A DNA stretch of 64,000 nucleotides from Grimontia hollisae CIP 101886. GTDB taxonomy: Bacteria > Pseudomonadota > Gammaproteobacteria > Enterobacterales > Vibrionaceae. Positions 1 through 10,943 of the stretch are shown here, piece after piece. The notes under the pieces are model-generated. The model searched no databases. It was not told where the DNA came from and was given only the letters and a program-made list of their open reading frames with translations. The first letter of the stretch is position 1. The number at the start of each line of letters is the position of its first letter. Where the stretch lies: positions 744,001 through 808,000 of the forward strand of contig NZ_ADAQ01000011.1 in assembly GCF_000176515.1 (NCBI RefSeq), read 5' to 3'. The translations under genes were made by a program, and so were the position numbers.

Positions 1-466
1 ATTTGACGCTCTCGATTTCAAACTCTTTGACGCCGCCCGGTACAGTGATCGCCACTTCATCACCTTCTTCTTTACCAATAAGGCCACGTGCAATGGGTGA
101 GTTGACGGAAATCAGGTTCTTTTTGAAATCCGCTTCATCATCGCCCACGATTTGGTATGTTACCTCTTCGTCAGTGTGACAATCGATAAGCGTGACGGTT
201 GCACCGAAAATCACTTTTCCATTGTTTGGCATCTTTGCAATATCGATCACCTGAGCCACAGAAAGCTTGTATTCAATGTCACGAATCTGCGCTTCGCAAA
301 TGCCTTGCTCTTCGCGGGCTGCATGATATTCAGCATTTTCTTTAAGGTCACCAAGCTCTCGTGCTTCTGCAATTGCTTGTGTAATGAGCGGACGGCGTTT
401 TAACAGGCGGTCCAGCTCATCTCTAAGCAGCTGCTCGCCACGCACAGTCATTGGTACTTTATCCAT
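1..466 (-). CDS. greA: Transcription elongation factor GreA (3' end cut by window edge)
   Basis: GreA binds the RNA polymerase secondary channel and stimulates cleavage of backtracked transcripts. The reading frame enters from the window edge on the minus strand and contains the highly conserved GreA segments [31 protein letters not shown] and [16 protein letters not shown]. About 155 residues are present; the last two or three codons lie outside. Two in-frame ATGs exist. The inner one (466, MDKVPMT) is preferred because an AGAGGT ribosome site lies about 10 bases upstream and it matches family N-termini; the outer ATG at 475 is too close to that site. GreA next to a porin and dacB is a Vibrionaceae arrangement. 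Confidence 0.95.
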   Translation of the reverse strand, partial: MDKVPMTVRGEQLLRDELDRLLKRRPLITQAIAEARELGDLKENAEYHAAREEQGICEAQIRDIEYKLSVAQVIDIAKMPNNGKVIFGATVTLIDCHTDEEVTYQIVGDDEADFKKNLISVNSPIARGLIGKEEGDEVAITVPGGVKEFEIESVK

Positions 467-942
467 AAATGACATTACCTCTGTGACCAAAACCATAGGT
501 TTTGGCAAAAACAAAGCCACGCCCAGACAAAGCTTGAGCGCAGCAGACGAATAAGTTTCACCCCAGTGTAAACAAGTTATCCGTTTAGATCATCAACGAA
601 TTCATTCTGACGAAATACCTTCCTACTTCCTTATTACGACAACCATATTCCCAAAAACATTTCTCCAACGCAAATCACACAAACCAAAGAATGCAGGGAT
701 ATTTTTATTACCACTAAACATAAAAATTTATAAAAACACCACCACTTACGGAACTTCAGCAAAAAAACTTATCACTATGTTTTGAAAAGAAAAAAGAACA
801 CATAGAAACATAAAAAACACCGTTTTCTACTTGTTTTTTGATTGTTTTACTAACAGTAAGAAATCGGTAGCGGTTACAAACAAGACATCGCGACGTTTGG
901 AGACAACGTCCCGACACTCACATTCATATAAAGGACAACGTA
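467..942. other. greA-ompU divergent intergenic region
   Basis: This 476-base AT-rich gap between divergent greA and the porin has no credible ORF. It must hold both promoters, but I cannot assign -35/-10 boxes confidently. A small inverted repeat (GACGTT at 892-897 and AACGTC at 905-910, 7-base loop) lies about 33 bases upstream of the porin ATG, probably in its 5' untranslated leader, where it could affect mRNA stability or small-RNA pairing. An AAAGGA ribosome site precedes the ATG. Confidence 0.5.
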
Positions 943-1932
943 ATGAACAAAAAGTTGATTGCTCTTGCGGTAGCGGCAGTAGCGTCTACCTCTGTATCTG
1001 CTGCTGAAATCTTTAACGATGGCACTTCATCTCTGGCTATCGGTGGCCGTGCTGAAGCACGTGCAGCTATCAAAGACGGTGATGTGAATGACAACAGCCG
1101 TGTTCGTCTGAATGTTATGGGTACTACCCAAATCGCAGAAGGCGCATACGGTATTGGTTTCTTTGAACAAGAGTTCACCACTAACGATGCTGTTCCTGAT
1201 GGTGAAAAAGATGAGACTCGTTACCTGTTTGCAGGTATTGGCTCTGACTACGGCTTGGTTACCTACGGTAAAAACGATGGCTCTCTGGGTGTAATCACTG
1301 ACTTTACCGATATCATGGCTTACCACGGTAACGGTGCAGGCGCTAAAATCGCAGTTGCCGACCGTACTGATAACAACTTAGGTTACATGGGCGAGTTTGG
1401 TGGCCTGACCGTTAAAGCCAACTATGTATTTGATACTGTGAGCGAAGGCATTAACAACACAGTTCGTACTGATCGTGTTGGCGGCTACTCTGCATCTGCG
1501 ATCTATAACTTTGATTTTGGCCTGGCACTGGGTTTGGGTTACGCTGACCAAGGTAAAAACGACATTGACGCAGAAAGCCAGGCAATGGCTGCTGCATCTT
1601 ACACTGTAGGTGATTTCTACTTTGCAGGTCTGTTCGCAGATGGCGAATTCGGCCAAGGTGTATATCATACAGAAACAGCTGGCTTTGAATTGGCAGCAGC
1701 TTACACCATGAACCAAACTAAGTTCACTGCTACCTACAACTATCAGGAAGCAGAAATGGCAGGTATCAAGTATGATACAGTCGATCAAATCGCAATCGAT
1801 GCGACTCACTTCTTCAACGACAACTTCCGTGCCTACGCGTCTTACAACTTCAACCTGCTTGACGAAAAAGACGTAGCACACAAACTTGATGCTGAAGACG
1901 AACTGGTATTCGGTCTGCGTTACGACTTCTAA
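943..1932 (+). CDS. ompU: Outer-membrane general porin, OmpU-like
   Basis: Trimeric beta-barrel porin for passive diffusion of small hydrophilic solutes across the outer membrane. The 329-residue product has a clear signal peptide (MNKKLIALAVAAVASTSVSA, cleavage before AEIF), the porin start GGRAEARAAI, alternating aromatic/hydrophobic strands throughout, and the C-terminal outer-membrane motif ending in FGLRYDF. V. cholerae OmpU is slightly longer (about 340 residues). The assignment to OmpU rests on the porin family plus its position between greA and dacB, which is where ompU lies in V. cholerae. OmpU there is ToxR-activated; no ToxR site can be read here. An OmpC/OmpF-type name would be equally valid at family level. 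Confidence 0.85.
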   Translation: MNKKLIALAVAAVASTSVSAAEIFNDGTSSLAIGGRAEARAAIKDGDVNDNSRVRLNVMGTTQIAEGAYGIGFFEQEFTTNDAVPDGEKDETRYLFAGIGSDYGLVTYGKNDGSLGVITDFTDIMAYHGNGAGAKIAVADRTDNNLGYMGEFGGLTVKANYVFDTVSEGINNTVRTDRVGGYSASAIYNFDFGLALGLGYADQGKNDIDAESQAMAAASYTVGDFYFAGLFADGEFGQGVYHTETAGFELAAAYTMNQTKFTATYNYQEAEMAGIKYDTVDQIAIDATHFFNDNFRAYASYNFNLLDEKDVAHKLDAEDELVFGLRYDF

Positions 1933-1966
1933 TTCCCTGTTAAGCTAAAAACTTAATAAGGATCCG

Positions 1967-1996
1967 AAAACGCCTACCTCTGTGTAGGCGTTTTTT
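1967..1996 (+). terminator. Rho-independent terminator of ompU
   Basis: A perfect stem (AAAACGCCTAC paired with GTAGGCGTTTT, 6-base loop CTCTGT) is followed by a T-run. It lies 35 bases after the ompU stop and just before dacB, so dacB must have its own promoter or rely on readthrough. Confidence 0.9.
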
Positions 1997-2033
1997 GTAC
2001 CATACTGGATCGGCCTTCTTTCTCGGAGACACC

Positions 2034-3449
2034 ATGGTGCAAGTGCTTATTTTCTTCTTGTTGCTGCCTCTCTCTTTTGCCACCAGCGCAGTGCCACTCA
2101 ATAAAATCGAAGCTATGCTCCCGGCAGGCAGTCAATTAGCGTTATCGGTGTATGATGCCAGTGCACGTGCAAAGATTGTCTCGGTAGACGATGATATCCT
2201 GTTACCCCCTGCCAGTACCCAAAAAGTGGTCACGGCACTGGCTGCGACGCTTTCTTTACCACCAGATTTCACCTTTGATACCACCCTGGGGCAGGTTGGC
2301 CAGGATCTGGTGTTCACCTTCAGTGGAGACCCAACCCTGACCCGCAACGACATACGCCTTCTGATCAGCGCCTTAAAAGCCAAAGGTATCCAACATATTC
2401 GTGGCGATATTTGGTTGGATGGCAGCATATTCAGTGGCCATGAACGTGCCGTCGGCTGGCCGTGGGATATTCTGGGCGTGTGCTACAGCGCCCCTTCCAG
2501 CGCGATTGCCTTGGAGCGAAACTGTGTTCAGGGCGCAATCTACAGCGAAAAAAACCAGCCACATACCCGGGTGTTCGTCCCTGAACACCAACCTGTTAAG
2601 GTCACCACTGACGCCATGGCGGTCACCCAATCACAACAGGAACAAAGCCTGTGTGACTTGGAATTGCATTATGACAGTAACAATCACTATCAGCTCAGCG
2701 GTTGTCTGGCCCACCGCAGTACCCCTCTTCCGCTTAAGTTTGCTATCCAGAATCCACAAAAATATGTGCAGGATATCCTTCAGGCTGAACTTAAAACCGC
2801 CGCCATTATCGTTGACGGAAAAATAAAAACCGGATCGCCTACAGGAACGCGCACACTTCTGGCAAAACACCGATCCGACAACCGCGATGCCCTACTGGAA
2901 ACCATGCTGAAACGCTCGGACAACCTGATTGCCGATAACCTGCTGAAAATAATTGGCCACCGCTATTACAACCAACCGGGGACCTTTGCCAATGGAGCAG
3001 CGGCAATAAAAGCCATTTTGCTGGAGAAAACAGGCATAGATTTGACCCATGCAGTGATTGTGGATGGTTCAGGGCTGTCGCGGAATAACCGCATGACAGC
3101 GTCCCAGTTGATGGACGTACTCCAATATGTTTATGCTCATCCCCAACTTGGCCTGCTTGCTATGCTGCCGGTTTCGGGCGTTGATGGCACATTGAAGTAC
3201 CGTGCCAGCGTCCGTCATGCGCCGCTTAAACAAAGGCTAATCGCCAAAACCGGCTCGCTGTATGGCAGTTACAACCTTGCCGGCGTATTAAAAAACGATC
3301 TCGGGAAGGATCTGCTGGTCGTGCAACTGGTCACTAACTACCACATACCGGAAACCGAAGATCGGCCAGACAATGTCGCCAGCCCAATCACACAGTTTGA
3401 AAGGGAGTTGTATCAGGCACTTTTGACATCAAGCCTCACCATGCGTTAA
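2034..3449 (+). CDS. dacB: D-alanyl-D-alanine carboxypeptidase/endopeptidase (PBP4)
   Basis: Periplasmic low-molecular-weight class C penicillin-binding protein that trims and cleaves peptidoglycan cross-links. All three active-site motifs are present: S61-T-Q-K64 (after PPA), S-D-N in KRSDNLIADNLL, and K-T-G in IAKTGSLYGSYN. The N-terminus is a hydrophobic signal sequence (VLIFFLLLPLSFATSA). An in-frame TTG at 1995 would start inside the ompU terminator; the ATG at 2034 has a GGAG site six bases upstream and gives a normal signal peptide and 471 residues, close to E. coli DacB (477). In E. coli greA and dacB are adjacent; here ompU sits between them. Confidence 0.93.
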   Translation: MVQVLIFFLLLPLSFATSAVPLNKIEAMLPAGSQLALSVYDASARAKIVSVDDDILLPPASTQKVVTALAATLSLPPDFTFDTTLGQVGQDLVFTFSGDPTLTRNDIRLLISALKAKGIQHIRGDIWLDGSIFSGHERAVGWPWDILGVCYSAPSSAIALERNCVQGAIYSEKNQPHTRVFVPEHQPVKVTTDAMAVTQSQQEQSLCDLELHYDSNNHYQLSGCLAHRSTPLPLKFAIQNPQKYVQDILQAELKTAAIIVDGKIKTGSPTGTRTLLAKHRSDNRDALLETMLKRSDNLIADNLLKIIGHRYYNQPGTFANGAAAIKAILLEKTGIDLTHAVIVDGSGLSRNNRMTASQLMDVLQYVYAHPQLGLLAMLPVSGVDGTLKYRASVRHAPLKQRLIAKTGSLYGSYNLAGVLKNDLGKDLLVVQLVTNYHIPETEDRPDNVASPITQFERELYQALLTSSLTMR

Positions 3450-3465
3450 GGCGTTACAGCATCAG

Positions 3466-3490
3466 TAAAAAACCCGCCACGGAGGCGGGT
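3466..3490 (-). terminator. Rho-independent terminator of carAB
   Basis: Stem ACCCGCC/GGCGGGT with a 5-base loop. Read on the minus strand it is followed by six T residues. It lies about 70 bases beyond the carB stop and only 16 bases beyond the convergent dacB stop; there is no T-run in the plus direction. Confidence 0.75.
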
Positions 3491-3559
3491 AATGAGGCTA
3501 TCTGAACGGCCGGTTTCCTACTAACTCATTGAGTTATTTTTACCAGACACAGTTATTGA

Positions 3560-6500
3560 TTAGCTACCGTATTTCTTTGCCACGCGGGCGTGCAGCTCCT
3601 GAACGGAGTTTACTTTCGACAGATCTGCGGCCGCGTGCGCCATACAGGTTGCAAATGCCGCGTTCAGCGTGGTGGTGTAATTCACCTTCTCTGCCAGTGC
3701 ACCACGGCGCAGGACTTTTGAGTCCTCAATCGCCTGACGGCCTTCCGTGGTGTTGATGATGTAGCTGTATTCGCCATTCTTAATACGGTCAAGAATATGC
3801 GGACGACCTTCATGCACCTTGTTCACTAGACGCGGGTTAATGCCTGCTTCACCCAGCACTACCGCCGTACCGTGAGTTGCATCCAGCTCAAAGCCGAGCT
3901 TGATAAGCTTGGCTGCGAGATCGACCACACGTTGCTTGTCGTTGTTACGCACAGACAACAGTGCACGACCTTGCTCGGTGTAGGTTTTACCACAGCCCAG
4001 ATCGGCTTTTGCAAACGCTTCTGCAAAGGTATCGCCCACACCCATCACTTCGCCAGTTGAACGCATTTCAGGGCCAAGCAGTGGGTCAACGCCCGGAAAC
4101 TTGTTAAATGGCAGCACCACTTCTTTCACAGAGTAGTAAGGAGGAATGATTTCCTGGGTGAAACCTTGTGACTCCAGAGACTGACCTGCCATTACGCGTG
4201 CTGCGATTTTCGCCAGTGGTGCGCCTGTCGCTTTCGACACGAAAGGTACAGTACGCGCTGCACGTGGGTTGACCTCAATCAGGTACACTTCACCGTCTTT
4301 CACGGCAAACTGGGTATTCATCAGGCCACGGACGCCAAGCTCAAAAGCCAGCTTCTCAACCTGACGGCGCATTTCGTCCTGAATGTCCTGACTCAGGGTG
4401 TACGCAGGCAGGGAACATGCCGAGTCACCGGAGTGAACACCCGCTTGCTCGATGTGCTCCATGATACCGCCAATCACCACACGCTCGCCGTCGCAAATCG
4501 CATCAACATCAACTTCCGTTGCGTCATCCAGGAAGCGATCCAGCAAAACCGGGGATTCGTTCGAAACACTCACCGCCTCATTGAAATAGCGGCGCAGGTC
4601 GCTTTCGTCGTAGACGATTTCCATGGCGCGGCCACCCAGCACATAGGACGGGCGCACCACCAGTGGATAGCCAATTTCGCGTGCTTTTTCTACTGCCTGT
4701 TCCAGCGCTGTTACTGTGGCGTTTGCGGGTTGTTTCAGGCCCAGACGTTCAACAGCGGCCTGAAAGCGCTCACGGTCTTCCGCGCGGTCAATCGCATCCG
4801 GGCTGGTACCAATGATAGGCACACCGGCCGCTTCCAGTGCTCGTGCCAGTTTCAGTGGCGTCTGGCCGCCATACTGGACAATAACCCCTTTGGGCTTTTC
4901 AACCCGTGCGATAGCCAGTACATCTTCCAACGTGACTGGTTCAAAGTACAGACGGTCAGAGGTGTCGTAGTCTGTGGAAACCGTTTCAGGGTTACAGTTA
5001 ACCATGATGGTTTCATAGCCGTCTTCACGCAGCGCCAGCGATGCATGAACACAGCAGTAGTCAAACTCGATACCCTGACCAATACGGTTTGGACCGCCAC
5101 CCAGCACCATGATCTTCTCTTTGTCTGACGGGTTCGCTTCACACTCTTCATCATACGTAGAGTACATGTACGCGGTATCAGAGGAGAATTCTGCCGCACA
5201 GGTATCCACACGCTTGTAGACAGGGTGGATATCGAACTGGTCGCGCAGTTTGCGGATTTCTCCCTCGCCCACACCCAACAACTTGCTCAGGCGTGCATCA
5301 GAGAAACCTTTACGCTTGAGTTTGCGCAGTACCTTGGCATTTAAGCCTGCAAAGCCGCCTTCTTTGACTTCGGCTTCCAGCTTCACAATCTCTTCGATTT
5401 GAACCAAGAACCAGCGGTCGATGTTGGTCAGCTTGAACACACCATCCACAGACATGCCTGCGCGGAATGCGTCCGCGACATACCAGATACGCTCTGCACC
5501 GGCATCTTTCAGCTCATGGCGGATTTTGGTCAGTGCATCCGGCGCATCCAGATCCACCATTTCGTCGAAACCGGTCGCACCCACTTCGAGACCACGCAAG
5601 GCTTTTTGCAGCGATTCCTGCTGGTTACGGCCAATCGCCATCACCTCACCCACAGATTTCATCTGGGTGGTCAGTCGATCATTAGCGCCAGCAAATTTTT
5701 CGAAGTTAAAGCGTGGGATTTTGGTCACCACGTAATCGATAGTCGGTTCAAACGACGCTGGCGTTGCGCCGCCCGTGATGTCGTTCATCAGCTCATCAAG
5801 GGTGAAACCGACTGCCAGTTTTGCTGCCACTTTTGCGATCGGGAAGCCGGTTGCTTTCGACGCCAAGGCAGAAGAGCGCGACACGCGCGGGTTCATTTCG
5901 ATGATAACCATACGGCCATCTTTCGGGTTGATACCGAATTGCACGTTAGAGCCACCGGTTTCTACGCCGATTTCACGCAGCACTGCCAGCGAGGCATTAC
6001 GCATCAGTTGGTATTCTTTGTCAGTCAGGGTTTGCGCTGGCGCAACGGTGATGGAGTCACCGGTGTGGATGCCCATGGCATCGACGTTTTCGATAGAGCA
6101 GACGATAATGCAGTTGTCGTTCTTATCACGAACCACTTCCATTTCGTACTCTTTCCAACCGATCAGGGATTCGTCAATCAGCAGTTCGTTGGTCGGTGAA
6201 AGATCCAGTCCGCGGCGGCAGATTTCATCAAACTCTTCTTTGTTATAGGCGATACCGCCACCGGTGCCTCCCATGGTGAAAGAAGGACGGATAATACAAG
6301 GGAAGCCGACCATATCGAGGACGTTATATGCCTCTTCCATGCTTTTTGCCGTACCAGCACGGGGACATTCCAGGCCGATAGACTTCATGGCTTTATCAAA
6401 ACGTGAACGGTCCTCCGCTTTGTCAATCGCATCCGCGGTTGCACCAATCATTTCCACGCCGAATTCAGCCAGTACGCCGTGTTTTTCCAGATCCAATGCA

Positions 6501-6793
6501 CAGTTCAGTGCCGTCTGGCCCCCCATGGTCGGCAGCACTGCATCCGGACGTTCTTTGGCGATAATGTTGCGGACCACTTCCCACTGGATAGGCTCGATGT
6601 AGGTCGCATCAGCCATTTCCGGGTCGGTCATGATGGTTGCAGGGTTAGAGTTCACCAGAATGACACGGTAGCCTTCTTCACGCAGCGCTTTACACGCTTG
6701 TGCACCTGAATAGTCGAACTCACACGCCTGACCGATAACAATCGGGCCTGCGCCAAGGATAAGAATACTTTGGATATCTGTACGTTTTGGCAT
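3560..6793 (-). CDS. carB: Carbamoyl-phosphate synthase large subunit
   Basis: Makes carbamoyl phosphate from bicarbonate, ammonia (channelled from CarA) and two ATP, feeding arginine and pyrimidine synthesis. The 1077-residue product matches the usual length (E. coli 1073). The two homologous ATP-grasp halves are visible: the carboxyphosphate half begins at [21 protein letters not shown] with [11 protein letters not shown], and the carbamoyl-phosphate half at [19 protein letters not shown] with [13 protein letters not shown]-terminal MGS-like allosteric domain follows, the binding site for UMP/IMP/ornithine in E. coli. It starts 16 bases after carA stops and is cotranscribed with it. Confidence 0.98.
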   Translation of the reverse strand: MPKRTDIQSILILGAGPIVIGQACEFDYSGAQACKALREEGYRVILVNSNPATIMTDPEMADATYIEPIQWEVVRNIIAKERPDAVLPTMGGQTALNCALDLEKHGVLAEFGVEMIGATADAIDKAEDRSRFDKAMKSIGLECPRAGTAKSMEEAYNVLDMVGFPCIIRPSFTMGGTGGGIAYNKEEFDEICRRGLDLSPTNELLIDESLIGWKEYEMEVVRDKNDNCIIVCSIENVDAMGIHTGDSITVAPAQTLTDKEYQLMRNASLAVLREIGVETGGSNVQFGINPKDGRMVIIEMNPRVSRSSALASKATGFPIAKVAAKLAVGFTLDELMNDITGGATPASFEPTIDYVVTKIPRFNFEKFAGANDRLTTQMKSVGEVMAIGRNQQESLQKALRGLEVGATGFDEMVDLDAPDALTKIRHELKDAGAERIWYVADAFRAGMSVDGVFKLTNIDRWFLVQIEEIVKLEAEVKEGGFAGLNAKVLRKLKRKGFSDARLSKLLGVGEGEIRKLRDQFDIHPVYKRVDTCAAEFSSDTAYMYSTYDEECEANPSDKEKIMVLGGGPNRIGQGIEFDYCCVHASLALREDGYETIMVNCNPETVSTDYDTSDRLYFEPVTLEDVLAIARVEKPKGVIVQYGGQTPLKLARALEAAGVPIIGTSPDAIDRAEDRERFQAAVERLGLKQPANATVTALEQAVEKAREIGYPLVVRPSYVLGGRAMEIVYDESDLRRYFNEAVSVSNESPVLLDRFLDDATEVDVDAICDGERVVIGGIMEHIEQAGVHSGDSACSLPAYTLSQDIQDEMRRQVEKLAFELGVRGLMNTQFAVKDGEVYLIEVNPRAARTVPFVSKATGAPLAKIAARVMAGQSLESQGFTQEIIPPYYSVKEVVLPFNKFPGVDPLLGPEMRSTGEVMGVGDTFAEAFAKADLGCGKTYTEQGRALLSVRNNDKQRVVDLAAKLIKLGFELDATHGTAVVLGEAGINPRLVNKVHEGRPHILDRIKNGEYSYIINTTEGRQAIEDSKVLRRGALAEKVNYTTTLNAAFATCMAHAAADLSKVNSVQELHARVAKKYGS

Positions 6794-6809
6794 TCTCTGC
6801 TACTCCGGA

Positions 6810-7949
6810 TTACGCGCTGTGTTTCTTGATCAGTTCAATAAAGTGGTCGAAAAGCGGTGCTGCATCATGCGGCCCCGGACTCGCTTCAGGGTGTCCCTGG
6901 AAGCTGAAAGCAGGCTTGTCCGTGCGGTGGATACCTTGCAATGAGCCGTCGAACAGAGATTTGTGCGTCGCGCGCAGATTTGTAGGAAGCGTTTCTTCAT
7001 CTACAGCAAAACCATGGTTTTGGCTGGTGATCATCACCACATTGCGGTCCAGATCTTTTACTGGGTGGTTGGCACCGTGATGGCCGAACTTCATTTTGAC
7101 TGTCTTAGCGCCGCTTGCCAGTGCCAGAATCTGGTGACCCAGACAGATGCCAAAAATCGGCAGGCCTTTGTCCAGGAACACTTTGGTCGCTTCAATCGCG
7201 TAGGTACAGGGCTCCGGGTCGCCAGGGCCATTTGACAGGAACACACCGTCCGGGTTCATTGCCAGCACATCTTCAGCAGGCGTCTGTGCAGGCACAACCG
7301 TCAGACGGCAGCCTCGGTCAACCAGCATGCGCAGGATATTGCGCTTAGCACCAAAATCGTACGCCACCACATGATATGGCAGCTCGCTGTCGTCTTTTGC
7401 TTCTGGCAAGCCGCCTTCCAGCGTCCATGAGCCTTGTTTCCACTCATAGGCTTCAGCGGTGGTCACCTCTTTCGCCAGATCCATGCCTTTCAGACCCGGA
7501 AACTCTTTTGCTTTTGCCAGTGCCAGCGCTTCATCGATATTGTCACCCGCCACGATGCAACCGTTCTGTGCCCCTTTTTCGCGCAGCAGGCGGGTCAGTT
7601 TGCGGGTATCAATGTCAGCGATGCCAACGATGTTTTGGGCTTTCAGATAATCAGAAAGGGATTGCTGATTTCGGAAGTTGGAAGCGATAAGTGGGAGGTC
7701 ACGGATGACCAGGCCTTGGGCGTGGATTTGGGAGGATTCTTCGTCTTCGGTATTGGTACCGGTATTGCCAATATGGGGATAAGTCAGAGTAACGATTTGC
7801 TGGGAGTAGGAAGGGTCAGTGAGAATTTCTTGGTACCCCGTCATCGAGGTATTAAAAACGACTTCACCAACAGCAGTTCCATCAGCACCGATGGATTCAC
7901 CGTGGAAGACAGTCCCGTCTTCCAGGACTAAGAGCGCAGACTTGCTCAA
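6810..7949 (-). CDS. carA: Carbamoyl-phosphate synthase small (glutaminase) subunit
   Basis: Hydrolyses glutamine and delivers ammonia to CarB. The class I amidotransferase triad is in the expected places: Cys269 in [10 protein letters not shown], His353 and Glu355 in [10 protein letters not shown], the same numbering as E. coli CarA. The N-terminal CarA-specific domain is intact ([13 protein letters not shown]). Length is 379 residues. The start codon is TTG (7947-7949 on the complement), preceded at 5 bases by a strong GGAGG. E. coli carA also starts with UUG, so the weak start next to a strong ribosome site looks like a conserved expression-tuning device. Its promoter is at 8058-8086. Confidence 0.97.
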   Translation of the reverse strand: MSKSALLVLEDGTVFHGESIGADGTAVGEVVFNTSMTGYQEILTDPSYSQQIVTLTYPHIGNTGTNTEDEESSQIHAQGLVIRDLPLIASNFRNQQSLSDYLKAQNIVGIADIDTRKLTRLLREKGAQNGCIVAGDNIDEALALAKAKEFPGLKGMDLAKEVTTAEAYEWKQGSWTLEGGLPEAKDDSELPYHVVAYDFGAKRNILRMLVDRGCRLTVVPAQTPAEDVLAMNPDGVFLSNGPGDPEPCTYAIEATKVFLDKGLPIFGICLGHQILALASGAKTVKMKFGHHGANHPVKDLDRNVVMITSQNHGFAVDEETLPTNLRATHKSLFDGSLQGIHRTDKPAFSFQGHPEASPGPHDAAPLFDHFIELIKKHSA

Positions 7950-8057
7950 GACAACCTCCAGATAAATAAAAATGCAAAAAAAGTATATAATTTTGCACCA
8001 AAGCTTTCCATACCTATGTCATATTCTGCTCAAGCAGATTTTTGACAAATTGCGCGC

Positions 8058-8086
8058 ATTCTAGAGATCGAATCGTACCCTGTCAA
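8058..8086 (-). promoter_or_regulatory. Sigma-70 promoter for carAB
   Basis: On the minus strand a perfect -35 box TTGACA (8086-8081) is followed, after exactly 17 bases, by a near-perfect -10 box TAGAAT (8063-8058). Transcription would start near 8051, giving a leader of about 100 bases before the carA TTG. Confidence 0.75.
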
Positions 8087-8391
8087 TAAGTGACTCAAAA
8101 TTGAATGTTATTTATAGGCGCAAGCTGTCATTTCCTCATTCAAAGGGGTAAAAACCAGAGTTATCCCTTGAATTTGATCCTAAATAACATAAAACAGGTT
8201 ATCACTTCGCCGACACCTCTATTCAAAGGTGAAGATGCGCAGTCAACTCATCGCGCAACCGTTTTACTGAAACAGTTTAACTGCACTTTTGCCCAATATA
8301 AAGCTAAAGGCGCCAAAGCAGCACTTTTATATCAATTAACTTGAGCTTTTTTTGAGGCAAATGAAGAAATAAATGAAATGAACATTCAGGA

Positions 8392-8430
8392 GGAAAAACT
8401 ATGCAGCAGAAAACATCACACTGCATAGTT
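8392..8430 (-). terminator. Terminator hairpin downstream of dapB
   Basis: A perfect 10-bp inverted repeat AACTATGCAG/CTGCATAGTT (8397-8406 and 8421-8430, 14-base loop) is followed on the minus strand by five T residues. It lies about 33 bases after the dapB stop. The stem is only moderately GC-rich, so termination may be partial. Confidence 0.6.
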
Positions 8431-8462
8431 ATACTGTTTTCGTCTAAAAGAAATACCGAGAC

Positions 8463-9281
<819 letters not shown>

Positions 9282-9379
9282 TTAACTTCCTGTCAACGCA
9301 GACTTTCGCTGCGAGATAACACTACTTTATCTCCACTGTACCCTTTTCAAAGCGTGATGTGAATCAACATCAAGGCATA

Positions 9380-9401
9380 GAAAAGGGAGCCCAGGCTCCC
9401 T
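9380..9401 (-). terminator. Rho-independent terminator of the ileS-ispH operon
   Basis: Stem AGGGAGC/GCTCCCT with a tight CCAG loop, followed on the minus strand by TTTTC. It lies 19 bases after the ispH stop. Confidence 0.8.
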
Positions 9402-9419
9402 CAAAAATCAAACATGGGT

Positions 9420-10364
9420 TCAATTTACGTGTCTCACCTGAAGTTCTTTAGGAACCTCGAAAACCATGTTCTCTTCACGGCCTTTCAGCTCTTCGACCGA
9501 GGAGCCTCCCAGCGACTCAATCCGTGCAATGATAAGGTTTACCAGCTCTTCCGGCGCTGATGCCCCTGCCGTCACACCCACTTTGGTTTTACCTTCAAAC
9601 CACTCCGGCTTCACATCTTCGGCACAATCAGTGAGATAACCGGGCGTTCCCAGCTTTTCACTCAACTCGCGCAAGCGGTTTGAGTTTGAGCTGTTTTTCG
9701 AACCGACCACCACCAGCACATCACACTGCGTCGCCAGATCGCGTACCGCATCCTGACGGTTTTGAGTCGCATAGCAAATGTCATCTTTGCGCGGCCCCTG
9801 AATATCAGGAAAGACCTTACGCAGTGTTTCAATCACTTCTGCGGTTTCATCTACCGATAAGGTCGTCTGGCTGACAAAGTGGAGGTTCGATGGGTCTTTC
9901 ACGTTCAGTTTGTAGACGTCTTCCGGCTTTTCAACCAGATACATGCCACCGGTTTCGCTGGCGTATTGCCCCATGGTCCCTTCCACTTCCGGGTGACCGG
10001 CATGGCCAATCAGTACCACTTCCATATTCCGGCGGCTCGCCCGGGCCACCTCCATATGGACTTTGGTGACCAGCGGACAGGTGGCATCAAAGACAGTCAG
10101 TTTGCGCGCCTTCGCTTCATTGCGAACGGCCTGGGAGACGCCATGCGCCGAAAAAATCACGATGCTGTCATCCGGCACTTCATTCAGTTCTTCAACAAAA
10201 ACGGCACCACGTGCTTTCAGTCCTTCCACTACAAAACGGTTATGCACCACTTCGTGACGGACATAAATAGGTGGCTGGTATAACTCCAGGGCACGTTCAA
10301 CGATACTGATCGCGCGATCAACACCAGCACAGAACCCACGGGGGTTAGCGAGCATGATTTTCAT
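9420..10364 (-). CDS. ispH: 4-hydroxy-3-methylbut-2-enyl diphosphate reductase
   Basis: Last enzyme of the MEP isoprenoid pathway, an iron-sulfur enzyme producing IPP and DMAPP. The three cluster cysteines are at Cys12 (NPRGFCAGV), Cys96 ([11 protein letters not shown]) and Cys197 (DDICYAT). Substrate-site residues His41, His74, His124 and Glu126 are present, matching E. coli numbering. Length is 314 residues. It lies 11 bases after fkpB, as in the enterobacterial ribF-ileS-lspA-fkpB-ispH operon. Confidence 0.98.
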   Translation of the reverse strand: MKIMLANPRGFCAGVDRAISIVERALELYQPPIYVRHEVVHNRFVVEGLKARGAVFVEELNEVPDDSIVIFSAHGVSQAVRNEAKARKLTVFDATCPLVTKVHMEVARASRRNMEVVLIGHAGHPEVEGTMGQYASETGGMYLVEKPEDVYKLNVKDPSNLHFVSQTTLSVDETAEVIETLRKVFPDIQGPRKDDICYATQNRQDAVRDLATQCDVLVVVGSKNSSNSNRLRELSEKLGTPGYLTDCAEDVKPEWFEGKTKVGVTAGASAPEELVNLIIARIESLGGSSVEELKGREENMVFEVPKELQVRHVN

Positions 10365-10375
10365 GGGGTAGCCTT

Positions 10376-10807
10376 TTAAGCAACACTGACAATTTCAACA
10401 TCAAAGATAACACGGTGGCCCGCTAGCGGGTGATTGAAATCCACGGTGACCGATTCTCCTGTCACGTCGGTGATCAAGCCAGGGATCTCCTGACCACCCG
10501 GGCCCGAAAACGCAATAATAGTGCCTTCCTCGGCAGGCGCATCGCCGGCAAACATGCGCCTGTCCATGTGCTGGACGTTGTCTGGATTAGGGTGACCAAA
10601 TGCATCTTCCGGTTCCAGCGTAAAACTGGCGGCTTCACCTTCTTTTAAACCGAGCAGACATTTTTCAAAGTTCGGTGTCAGGCTGCCATCTCCCATCACC
10701 AGCTTGGCAGGTTTACCTGACGTTTTGGTACTGTCTGCCACCGAACCGTCTTCGAGTTTAATGGTGAAATGCATGATCACTTCACTGTTGGCGCTAATTT
10801 GCGACAT
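10376..10807 (-). CDS. fkpB: FKBP-type peptidyl-prolyl cis-trans isomerase FkpB (SlpA)
   Basis: SlpA/SlyD-like FKBP of 143 residues. An FKBP half ([18 protein letters not shown]) is followed by the IF chaperone insert ([17 protein letters not shown]) and an FKBP return containing [18 protein letters not shown]. It lacks the histidine-rich metal-binding tail of SlyD, which favours FkpB. It acts as a cytoplasmic folding catalyst/chaperone. It is tightly linked to ispH (11 bases) and separated from lspA by a 136-base gap containing palindromes, so it may also have its own promoter. Confidence 0.92.
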   Translation of the reverse strand: MSQISANSEVIMHFTIKLEDGSVADSTKTSGKPAKLVMGDGSLTPNFEKCLLGLKEGEAASFTLEPEDAFGHPNPDNVQHMDRRMFAGDAPAEEGTIIAFSGPGGQEIPGLITDVTGESVTVDFNHPLAGHRVIFDVEIVSVA

Positions 10808-10848
10808 TGGCTCACATCCTATGTTATCGGGCGGATTCGCCCCAAATC

Positions 10849-10864
10849 CCCAAATATATTTGGG
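10849..10864. promoter_or_regulatory. Perfect 16-bp palindrome upstream of fkpB
   Basis: CCCAAATATATTTGGG is a perfect palindrome 42-57 bases upstream of the fkpB ATG. A further CCCCAAAT direct repeat lies just next to it (from about 10840). No regulator can be named. A second inverted repeat (TTGGCGC 10886-10892, GCGCCAA 10910-10916) also lies in this gap. Confidence 0.35.
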
Positions 10865-10943
10865 TTATCACGTTTTTTATACGACTTGGCGCCGACCACA
10901 GAGCAGCCAGCGCCAAATTTTTATTTATCGTGCTGAAGGGGGT

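Larger units (their letters stand above)
7950..8462. other. carA-dapB intergenic region
   Basis: This 513-base gap holds the carAB promoter, a TGCAAAA/TTTTGCA inverted repeat (7973-7979 and 7991-7997), and the dapB terminator. A TTGAAT-containing stretch at about 8101-8112, next to the -35 box, resembles one half of an ARG box, so ArgR control is possible but not shown. A 79-codon ORF at 8105-8344 on the plus strand has no recognisable features and crosses the regulatory region; I do not call it. Confidence 0.45.

Noticed and set aside
4433-6248. Long plus-strand ORFs (231, 266 and 157 codons) antisense to carB
   Set aside because: Shadow frames of a strongly conserved coding gene; no domain recognised.
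7973-7997. TGCAAAA/TTTTGCA inverted repeat as an ArgR site
   Set aside because: The arm spacing (25 bases overall) does not fit an 18-base ARG box and it lies in the leader, so I only note it.
8105-8344. 79-codon plus-strand ORF between carA and dapB
   Set aside because: No ribosome site or family features, and it lies next to the carAB promoter.
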